Shown piece after piece: positions 41,563-47,764 of a stretch of 47,764 nucleotides of DNA (position 1 is its first letter; each line of letters begins with the position of its first letter). The stretch covers positions 1 to 47,764 of the forward strand of contig SAQE01000050.1 of the NCBI GenBank assembly GCA_004020545.1. The letters are read 5' to 3'. The notes below the pieces were generated by a model. That model saw only the letters and a list, made by a program, of their open reading frames with translations, was not told the origin of the DNA and searched no databases. Position numbers and translations under genes: made by a program. This stretch comes from Mesorhizobium sp. GTDB lineage: Bacteria > Pseudomonadota > Alphaproteobacteria > Rhizobiales > Rhizobiaceae.

Positions 41563-43001
41563 GATCCGGCTCCGATGGACTGATCGATGCGCACCGGAAA
41601 CAGCGGCTCGCACACGGCCACGCCCTCCGTCAGCGCCGGCCGGCGCTCGGCCTTCAATGTCTCGACCGGGCGCTCGCTGCCGGCGCGGAACAGGGTGGTG
41701 CCGATGATCGAGCGCGTCCCGGTCCGGTATGCGGCATTGCGTTTCGCGGCGGCCGTCTGCACGCGGTTCTGGATATAGCCCTGCTGCAGGCTGGCGAGCA
41801 CGCCGCCTTCGGCCTCGATGCGCTGGAATTCCTCCCAGGCCGCAGCGCAAAGATCCTCGGTCAGCGCCTCGACCGCGCCGGAGCCGCTGGCCGGATCGGC
41901 GACATGATGGAGATGGCTTTCGTGCGCCATGATCAACTGCGCATTGCGGGCGACCCGCCGCGCAAAACCGGCCGGCAGCCCATGCGCGATCGTGTGCGGC
42001 AGGATCGAGATCGAATCGGCGCCGCCGCTTGCCGCCGCGAAAGCGGCGATAGCCGTGCGCAGGATGTTGGTCTCGGGGTCCGCCATCGTCATCATGCGAT
42101 AGGAGGTCTCGGCATGGACGTTTGCCGTCGAGGCCGGGATCGAGCAGGTTTCCTGGATCCGCGCCCACAGTTTACGCAACGCCCGCACCTTGGCCATCGA
42201 CAGGAACTGGTCCTGATCGACGCTGAGCGCGAAGCCGATATAGGGCGCGGCATAGACCAGCGGCTGACGCGCCTTCTCGAACATCCTGAGATAGGAGACG
42301 GCGGACGCCATCATCGTGCCGAGCTCCTGCGCCTCGGTGGCGCCGGCATTGTGGAAGACACGGCCGTCGGCTTCGAGCAGCGCGCCCGGGACGCCCATCG
42401 AAAAGAAATGCGCCAGCGACTGCGGCATCGATTCCTGCAGCGCCTCGATCGAGGTGCGCAGTCGCCCGGTGCCGGCGAAGATCGCCGCCGGGTCGATGCC
42501 GAAGGAAAGGTTGAGCTTCGTCGGATCGGAGCGGCGCCGGGCCAGGAAGGCAAGCAGCCAGTCCGCCACGGCGCGGCTCCACGGATGCGCGTCGATGCGG
42601 ACCTGCACACGGTTAAGCGGCACGCCGTCGAGCACCGCTTCCAGCGCCTCCGCGGTTCTGGGCAGGCCGTAGCCGAAGGCATTCGGAGCGCCCTCGAAGA
42701 CAAGCGACAGCCCGGTCGCTCCCTGCGCGATGTCTTCCAAGGCTTGCGCGCTGGCGCGAGCGATATCCGGATCGTCGACGCGCTGGCTGACGATCCAGGG
42801 CAATGTCGGGTTGGTGCGCACCAGCGGCTCGGCGCCGGCCGAGCGTTCGCTGAGCGGCTCGATGCGGATGCCGTCATCGGTGTGCGAAACGAGCTTCTCC
42901 TCGAAGGAGCCGCCGGCAAGCGCCTTTTGCGCCAGCGCCAGCCAGCGTTTGGCGTCCGGGTTCAGAAGGTCGACATCCCTGGTCAAGGCGCCGGCGCCCA
43001 T
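41559..43001 (-). CDS. mutA: methylmalonyl-CoA mutase, small subunit
   Basis: A 480-residue paralogue of the mutase barrel. Family stretches: [60 protein letters not shown] and [20 protein letters not shown]. It ends before a B12 domain would begin, in agreement with a non-catalytic small subunit. The ATG at 43001 has GAGGAG 4 nt upstream; an in-frame start at 43031 is possible. It is the first gene of the mutAB operon and divergent from the HerA-like gene. Confidence 0.92.
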   Translation of the reverse strand: MGAGALTRDVDLLNPDAKRWLALAQKALAGGSFEEKLVSHTDDGIRIEPLSERSAGAEPLVRTNPTLPWIVSQRVDDPDIARASAQALEDIAQGATGLSLVFEGAPNAFGYGLPRTAEALEAVLDGVPLNRVQVRIDAHPWSRAVADWLLAFLARRRSDPTKLNLSFGIDPAAIFAGTGRLRTSIEALQESMPQSLAHFFSMGVPGALLEADGRVFHNAGATEAQELGTMMASAVSYLRMFEKARQPLVYAAPYIGFALSVDQDQFLSMAKVRALRKLWARIQETCSIPASTANVHAETSYRMMTMADPETNILRTAIAAFAAASGGADSISILPHTIAHGLPAGFARRVARNAQLIMAHESHLHHVADPASGSGAVEALTEDLCAAAWEEFQRIEAEGGVLASLQQGYIQNRVQTAAAKRNAAYRTGTRSIIGTTLFRAGSERPVETLKAERRPALTEGVAVCEPLFPVRIDQSIGAGS

Positions 43002-43254
43002 CGCACTCCTCGTCTCTTGCCGCATCAGCACCAGTCTAAGGTCCTTGGCCGGATATCACAATGCGACATCCGTCGCGGCTGCCACGGCAGCCGCTAACCG
43101 ATTGCCAAACATGCTCAAAATCCGCAAGCTTCAAAAGATCGAATTCCGCCGACGGCGCCGTTTCAACGATTGGCATTGTCGCCCGGCCACAGCGTTACTA
43201 TACCTCCGGTAAGGCCGGGCGTTTTTTGACGGAACAGATTGCGGAGACCGACAT

Positions 43255-44775
43255 ATGGCTGACGACACCAGTATCTTCATCGGCGCCAGCCGCAAGCCCG
43301 ACGATTCCTACCAGCGCGCCGAGGAATTGCTGCTGCGCTACGGCAACCGCCACGGGCTGATCACCGGCGCCACCGGCACCGGCAAGACGGTCAGCCTGCA
43401 GGTCCTGGCCGAGGGTTTTTCCAACGCCGGCGTTCCGGTCTTCTGCGCCGACATCAAGGGCGATCTGTCCGGCATCGCCATGATGGGCGAGGCCAAGGAT
43501 TTCCTGGTCAAGCGCGCCGAGCAGGTGAAGCTCGATCCCTACCGGTTCCAGGAATTCCCGGTCATCTTCTGGGACCTGTTCGGCGAGCAGGGCCATCCGA
43601 TCCGCGCCACCATCTCGGAAATGGGGCCGCTGCTCATGTCGCGGCTGATGAACCTCACGGAAGCGCAGGAAGGCGTCATGAACATCGCCTTCCGCATCGC
43701 CGACGAGGAGGGGTTGCTGCTGCTCGACCTCAAGGACCTGCAGTCTCTGCTTGCCAACATCGCCGAGCGCGCCGACGAGCTCAGCGCCCGCTACGGCAAT
43801 GTCACGAAACCGTCCGTCGGCGCCATCCAGCGCACGCTCCTGGTCCTTGAAAGCCAAGGCGCCGCGAACTTCTTCGGCGAGCCGGCGCTGCGTATTGCCG
43901 ATCTCATGCGCACCACCCGCGACGGCCGCGGCGCGGTCAGCGTGCTTGCCGCCGACAAGCTGATGATGAACCCCAGGCTCTACGCCACTTTCCTGCTCTG
44001 GCTGATGTCGGAGCTGTTCGAGGAATTGCCCGAGGTCGGCGATCTCGAGCGGCCGAAGCTGGTCTTCTTCTTCGACGAAGCGCATCTGTTGTTCGAGGAC
44101 GCGCCGAAGGTGCTGGTCGACCGCGTCGAGCAGGTGGTGCGGCTCATCCGCTCCAAGGGCGTCGGCGTCTATTTCGTCACCCAGAACCCGCTGGACATTC
44201 CGGAAAAAGTGCTGGCCCAGCTCGGCAACCGCGTGCAGCACGCGCTGCGCGCCTATACGCCGCGCGAGCAGCAGGCGGTGCGCACTGCAGCCGAGACCTT
44301 CCGGCCCAACCCCGATTTCGACTGCGCCACCGCCATCACCCAGCTCGCCACCGGCGAGGCGCTGGTCTCGATGCTGGAGGACAAGGGCGTCCCTGCCATG
44401 GTCCAACGCACGCTGATCCGGCCGCCATCCTCGCGGCTCGGCCCGATCACGCCGGACGAGCGCCGCAAGATCATCGCCGAGAGCCCTGTCGCCGGCCAGT
44501 ACGACCAGGTGGTCGATCGCGAATCGGCCTTCGAGATGCTGCAGAAGAAGGCCAAGGACGCGCAGGACGCCGAGGCGCAGGCGCAGCAGCAGAACAGCGG
44601 CGGCTCGCGCTGGACCATTCCGGGCTTCGACGACGTCCTGGGAACGGGTCGGCGGTCTTCCAACCGCCAGACGGTGGCCGAAGCCGCGATCAAGTCGGTG
44701 GTGCGCTCGGTCGGCTCGTCTGTCGGCCGCGCCATCGTGCGCGGCATCCTGGGCAGCCTGGCACGTGGGCGGTAA
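43255..44775 (+). CDS. HerA-like ATPase (DUF853 family)
   Basis: A 506-residue P-loop ATPase of the HerA/FtsK superfamily, YjgR type. Walker A GATGTGKTVSLQVLAEGF, Walker B KLVFFFDEAHLLFEDAPKVL, and a sensor-like YFVTQNPLDIPEKVLAQLGN followed by RVQHALRAYTPREQQAVRTA. The C-terminus is Gln- and Ser-rich, then basic (SVGRAIVRGILGSLARGR). No nuclease gene adjoins it. Function in bacteria is not clear. GGAG lies 8 nt before the ATG. Confidence 0.88.
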   Translation: MADDTSIFIGASRKPDDSYQRAEELLLRYGNRHGLITGATGTGKTVSLQVLAEGFSNAGVPVFCADIKGDLSGIAMMGEAKDFLVKRAEQVKLDPYRFQEFPVIFWDLFGEQGHPIRATISEMGPLLMSRLMNLTEAQEGVMNIAFRIADEEGLLLLDLKDLQSLLANIAERADELSARYGNVTKPSVGAIQRTLLVLESQGAANFFGEPALRIADLMRTTRDGRGAVSVLAADKLMMNPRLYATFLLWLMSELFEELPEVGDLERPKLVFFFDEAHLLFEDAPKVLVDRVEQVVRLIRSKGVGVYFVTQNPLDIPEKVLAQLGNRVQHALRAYTPREQQAVRTAAETFRPNPDFDCATAITQLATGEALVSMLEDKGVPAMVQRTLIRPPSSRLGPITPDERRKIIAESPVAGQYDQVVDRESAFEMLQKKAKDAQDAEAQAQQQNSGGSRWTIPGFDDVLGTGRRSSNRQTVAEAAIKSVVRSVGSSVGRAIVRGILGSLARGR

Positions 44776-45090
44776 GCACTTCGGACCTACTTTAAGCGGG
44801 GGCACCGGCTTGAGGCGCTTTCGGCTGAGAGTGCTTGGGCTGACTGCTTTGGAGTTCGCGATAGGCTTCGTCGGAGGGATAAAGGGATAAAAAGAAAACC
44901 CGGCGTGCTCAAAATTCGATAGCCGCCTTCAAAATGCCGTTCGACCTCTTCATCGGTGTCAGTCGACGGAGGGCATGTCCCGCGCGCCGTCGGTCCTGCG
45001 AAGTTCCTGTGCTTCGTCCGGGATTTATTGTATTTTAGCGGGAATGAAAATTAACGCTGTAATTTATTGGTGGAGGCGGGGGAGCGCCAG
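44776..45090. other. intergenic, no supported gene
   Basis: No coding frame with a family pattern. The AT-rich part near 45020-45070 (TTATTGTATTTTAGCGGGAA and on) is a plausible promoter for the small gene at 45091. Confidence 0.4.
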
Positions 45091-45288
45091 ATGGAGAAAT
45101 TCAGCTTCGATGGGCCGCCCGTGGGCGACGACGCCGACATCTCGGCCGAATGTCAGCGCCAATTGCTGTCTCCCATCCAAGAAATCGTCAAAGCGGCAGT
45201 TGCAGCCGGATGGAGCAGGCAGGATGTTCTTCTGGCTATGGTCGAGTTATCTTGGGATATGTATGAGAAGCGTCGGGGCGATCTTTAA
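45091..45288 (+). CDS. small hypothetical protein
   Basis: A 65-residue acidic protein: DDADISAECQRQLLSPIQEI, then VKAAVAAGWSRQDVLLAMVE and LSWDMYEKRRGDL. The regular helical pattern and good GC-rich third positions support a real gene. The ATG at 45091 follows GGGGGA with about 7-nt spacing; a GTG at 45067 is also in frame. It looks like one of the small conserved rhizobial proteins of unknown function. Confidence 0.65.
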   Translation: MEKFSFDGPPVGDDADISAECQRQLLSPIQEIVKAAVAAGWSRQDVLLAMVELSWDMYEKRRGDL

Positions 45289-45734
45289 CAACCTGCCGAT
45301 AATCGGATAGCTCTATCCTATATATTTCTATTCTATATTATGTCTTTTCATAACCGCCGGTTCGGACGGCAAGGACCAGGCCATAGGCCTGACGGATGTA
45401 GATGAAGCCGCTGTATTAGAGAACGCTCAAGTAAATCGATCGCGCTGCCGATTTTATATCAAGGTTCTTGGCTTCGGCCCGTCGATGGGAGAGCCACGCC
45501 ATCCGCGGGCCAAGAATCTCGCCAACTTTCCCCATCGACGATGTTTTTACTTTTCACCTCGCGTTAAAATTTTTCTTTACATACAAATGTTCTCTTCCCT
45601 ATCCACTTTATGCCCGCTACGCTGATCTTGGGTTAACTAAGCGGGGAATTTTTCAAGCAGCCGTCCGAACTCCTGTCTGCCTGCCGGCAGGCACGGGATT
45701 TCGATCGGCTGGCAAACGGCCGGGGCGTGGCGGG
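45289..45734. other. AT-rich intergenic region with palindromes, upstream of the AraC genes
   Basis: The stretch begins with an AT-rich tract (45306-45350) unlike its surroundings. It contains an inverted repeat CGTCGATGGG / CCCATCGACG (near 45481 and 45531) and the perfect 16-bp palindrome TGCCTGCCGGCAGGCA at 45678-45693, 41 nt before the AraC start. The frame of the AraC gene is open back to 45468, but that part has no family similarity. I take the whole as regulatory. Confidence 0.45.
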
Positions 45735-46649
45735 ATGACATATGCGGGCGAGGCTCGGAAAAGCGGCGATCACCGGGCCGCCGCTCGGGAAGGGGCGGCT
45801 CGGCATGTCCTGGACATAATTCCAGAAAGCGCGGGTCCGAGAAGGGCCACCATGCGGGGGAGCGTGATACACTCCATCCGCGCTCCCGGGTCGCAGAAGT
45901 TCCTGGCCAAGGAGCATTCCGTCGGGATCATGCTGGCGCCCGCACGCAAGTTGCGCTCCGCGCTCGGCAGCGACAGGATTACGGAATACGATGCGCCGGC
46001 CGGATGCCTCGTCATCAACCCCGCGGGCGTGGACAGCAGCTTCACCTGGTCGGTGACCAGGGAAAACGCCGTCATCTCCATTTCTCCCGAAGCGCTGTCG
46101 GACTTGGCTGCTCACGAGTTCGATTTCGCCGATGCGGAGCTTCAGCCGCCTGCGTTCGGCACGGTTGACCTCTGGGCTCTCGGCATAGCCCAGAGGGTCG
46201 CTGCCGAACTGACTGGGGAGACACCGCCGAATGAGCTTTATCTGGACTCATTGGTCACGGTGTTCGGCGTTCATCTGCTCCGCACCTACACAAGCCGCAA
46301 GCGACAGTTTGTGCCGCCTAAGGGCGGCCTCTCCGCCAATGGCGCTCGACGCGTGCGGGAATACCTCAATGAAAATTTCACGCGGAAGGTGCTGGTCACC
46401 GAACTCGCGTCGGTCGCAGGCGTTTCGCCGAATCATTTCATCGTAAGATTCACCATGACGTTCGGAATGCCGCCGCACCGGTATCTGATCAATCTGCGCT
46501 TGGACCTCGCGGACAAGCTGCTCGTCGAGGGTAGGCTGCCGGTCGCGGACATCGCCTACCTGGCCGGGTTCTCCGACCAGGCTCACCTGGCCTCAACCAT
46601 GAAGAAATACAGGGGAAAAACACCAAGCGGGATACGATTCGGAAGATAG
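45735..46649 (+). CDS. AraC-family transcriptional regulator
   Basis: A regulator of about 304 residues. The N-terminal half is a sensor region without recognisable ligand fold (VIHSIRAPGSQKFLAKEHSV; PAGVDSSFTWSVTRENAVIS). The C-terminal 105 residues hold two helix-turn-helix units: VLVTELASVAGVSPNHFIVR and ADIAYLAGFSDQAHLASTMK, ending KKYRGKTPSGIR. Start is uncertain: ATG 45735 gives a complete sensor half; ATG 45852 has a better ribosome binding site (GAAGGG). A second AraC gene follows after 73 nt with a closely similar DNA-binding domain. Confidence 0.8.
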   Translation: MTYAGEARKSGDHRAAAREGAARHVLDIIPESAGPRRATMRGSVIHSIRAPGSQKFLAKEHSVGIMLAPARKLRSALGSDRITEYDAPAGCLVINPAGVDSSFTWSVTRENAVISISPEALSDLAAHEFDFADAELQPPAFGTVDLWALGIAQRVAAELTGETPPNELYLDSLVTVFGVHLLRTYTSRKRQFVPPKGGLSANGARRVREYLNENFTRKVLVTELASVAGVSPNHFIVRFTMTFGMPPHRYLINLRLDLADKLLVEGRLPVADIAYLAGFSDQAHLASTMKKYRGKTPSGIRFGR

Positions 46650-46722
46650 CGGTTGGTGGACTCGGCGGCAGTGGCGGCATGCCCCGAGCAGGTTCCGGCA
46701 ATGGCCGTGCAGGCAGAGCGAA

Positions 46723-47109
46723 ATGCAGGACTACGCTGGTTTCCCCGAAGACGACTCCGACGCTCCGCTTCCCGGTGTGAAAGGCGGTCTCTCCCTGCGC
46801 GCCTCGGCGAGGGTGAAGGAATTCCTGGACGCCAACTTCACCCGGAAACTACCGGTGGCCAAGATCGCGGCTGTCGCCGGCCTTTCGCCGCGCCACTTCA
46901 TCCTGGCATTCACGAAGACCTTCGGGCAGCCGCCGCACCGATACATTATCGAACGGCGGCTTTCTTTCGCCGAGGCGCTGCTCAGCAAGGGCGATTTGTC
47001 GATTGCGGAAGTTGCCCATCTGAGCGGATTTTCGGACCAGAGCCACTTGACGGTCACCATGTCGAAATACCGGAACAGGACGCCTAAGCAGGTGAGGCTG
47101 CGGCGGTAG
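46723..47109 (+). CDS. AraC-type DNA-binding domain protein without sensor domain
   Basis: A 128-residue protein that consists almost wholly of an AraC DNA-binding domain: RVKEFLDANFTRKLPVAKIA, AVAGLSPRHFILAFTKTFGQ, IAEVAHLSGFSDQSHLTVTM and SKYRNRTPKQVR. The short N-terminal part (DYAGFPEDDSDAPLPGVKGG) matches the linker of the AraC protein just upstream (GGLSANGARRVREY), so it looks like a tandem paralogue that lost its sensor half. Both genes are probably co-transcribed. It could compete for the same operator. No stop or frameshift is seen. Confidence 0.75.
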   Translation: MQDYAGFPEDDSDAPLPGVKGGLSLRASARVKEFLDANFTRKLPVAKIAAVAGLSPRHFILAFTKTFGQPPHRYIIERRLSFAEALLSKGDLSIAEVAHLSGFSDQSHLTVTMSKYRNRTPKQVRLRR

Positions 47110-47300
47110 TCTCGGTGCCGCTGGGCGAAGGCGAGACGCCCATAAAACTTCAGTAACCGAAAGTTGTGTGGCGGATCGGCCACAATTGCCGCCCGGCAAT
47201 CTGAAGACCGGAATTTCCTACAAAGATTCCGGAATTTTTCAAAATACCTGCGCCGCGAATATGCCCAAGCCTTGTCGTGAGGGAAATCATTCGGTGCGCT

Positions 47301-47764
47301 GTGGAAATTTCCGGTAATCATTCGATGCGGCGTGTTGGATCGGCCACGGACATCGAGTTCGCGGAAATCGATGTCTTCGCGCCGACGGTCGAGGCAAGCT
47401 GGGCGGCATTGCAGCGTCGCTACGCCGGCAAGATCACCGACGCCGAGATCGATCATCTGTTCGCCTGTTTCATACTTGGATTGACCTCTCCGGCTTACGC
47501 CGAGGGGGAGCCGGCTCTTCACTTCGATGTCTGCCGTGCGCTGGTGTCGGCGAAGCTGCCGCCGGACCGGACGGAAGCTGCGTTGCACGCGGTTCCCGAG
47601 CCCACGCAGCCATGGGTCGCGAGCGCCTGCGACCTGATTGAAAAACAAGGCGGCAAGATAGGCCTCTCACTGAGAGGAAAGACGCGTAATCTCGAAGATT
47701 TTTTGACCGCCGAGGCGAATGATGCGGCACATCAGGGCGCCTCGGCAATTACGAGGGAAAACCA
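47301..47764 (+). CDS. unidentified protein, 3' end outside the window
   Basis: An open frame runs off the right edge. From the GTG at 47301 or ATG at 47325 it reads RRVGSATDIEFAEIDVFAPT, VEASWAALQRRYAGKITDAE, IDHLFACFILGLTSPAYAEG, and further on ACDLIEKQGGKIGLSLRGKT. Third positions are strongly GC-biased, as in the real genes nearby. No domain recognised. The region before it (47110-47300) carries near-palindromes GGAATTTCC and GGAAATTTCC and a 31-nt period repeat of AATCATTCG, possibly operators for the AraC proteins. Confidence 0.6.
   Translation, partial: MEISGNHSMRRVGSATDIEFAEIDVFAPTVEASWAALQRRYAGKITDAEIDHLFACFILGLTSPAYAEGEPALHFDVCRALVSAKLPPDRTEAALHAVPEPTQPWVASACDLIEKQGGKIGLSLRGKTRNLEDFLTAEANDAAHQGASAITREN

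Noticed and set aside
43150-43254. sigma-70-like promoter before the HerA-like gene (TTGTCG ... CTATAC)
   Set aside because: Spacing is acceptable but the -35 match is weak, so it is not listed as a feature.
45468-45734. N-terminal extension of the AraC gene
   Set aside because: Open in frame but AT-rich, with palindromes and no family similarity; better read as promoter region.
46731-47648. 305-codon minus-strand open frame
   Set aside because: Covers the second AraC gene and the edge gene in antisense; both plus-strand frames have better codon bias and one has a clear domain.
1-47764. CRISPR array
   Set aside because: No series of regularly spaced identical repeats was seen anywhere; the repeats present are pairs.

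Overview
The window looks like chromosome of an alphaproteobacterium of the order Hyphomicrobiales, most likely Mesorhizobium or a close relative. This is inferred from the high GC of the intact genes and from gene content typical of rhizobia: a betI-betC-(dehydratase)-betA-betB operon, a mutA-mutB pair, a TAT-exported repeat protein of the TIGR03808 type, an asparaginase of the Rhizobium etli type, a DUF982 remnant and an amino acid:carrier-protein ligase cluster. No rRNA or species marker is present, so the genus is a guess.

Left part (1-12.8 kb) is a gene graveyard. It opens on the 3' tip of an IS630-type transposase. It then holds mostly broken genes: a 5'-truncated hydroxyproline epimerase/dehydratase abutting a frameshifted LuxR regulator, an amber-interrupted DUF982 gene, a small membrane protein gene broken by a 25-bp tandem duplication, two zinc-ribbon-like copies, a winged-helix fragment, a frameshifted LysR gene, a second decayed LuxR gene, an SDR gene without its glycine-rich motif, a 3' fragment of a tyrosine recombinase, and 3'/5' fragments of an enolase-superfamily gene and its GlxA-like regulator. 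Intact genes here are a cupin, an FAD-linked oxidase of the berberine-bridge type, a COG1373 ATPase (AAA_14/DUF4143) and several small hypotheticals. The pattern suggests repeated insertion and deletion, probably the edge of an old island.

The centre of interest (12.8-20.6 kb) is a tight six-gene operon: stand-alone acyl carrier protein, acyl-CoA-dehydrogenase-like flavoprotein, truncated seryl-tRNA-synthetase-like amino acid:carrier-protein ligase, DUF1839 protein, GH2 (beta-mannosidase-like) protein and a tandem alpha/beta hydrolase. The ligase family is known to load glycine or alanine onto a partner carrier protein. What the other genes do with the aminoacyl-ACP is not known to me, and the cluster reads as an uncharacterised small-molecule pathway. 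A tRNA-Pro(CGG) gene follows.

21-28 kb: an NmrA-like reductase with a divergent LysR regulator; a mannose-1-phosphate guanylyltransferase fused to an AGE-type isomerase; and a winged-helix/TPR membrane regulator flanked by two small minus-strand gene pairs, each led by a paralogous short ORF of 46-58 codons.

28-39.4 kb: the glycine-betaine synthesis operon on the minus strand (betI, betC, PLP dehydratase, betA, betB), a divergent thiolase and an asparaginase, a TAT-exported right-handed-helix protein, a GreA/GreB-like factor and an AbrB-Doc toxin-antitoxin pair with repeated operator sequence.

39.4-47.8 kb: methylmalonyl-CoA mutase large and small subunits, a HerA-like ATPase, a small conserved protein, two tandem AraC-type regulators (the second has only the DNA-binding domain) and the start of an unidentified gene cut by the window end.
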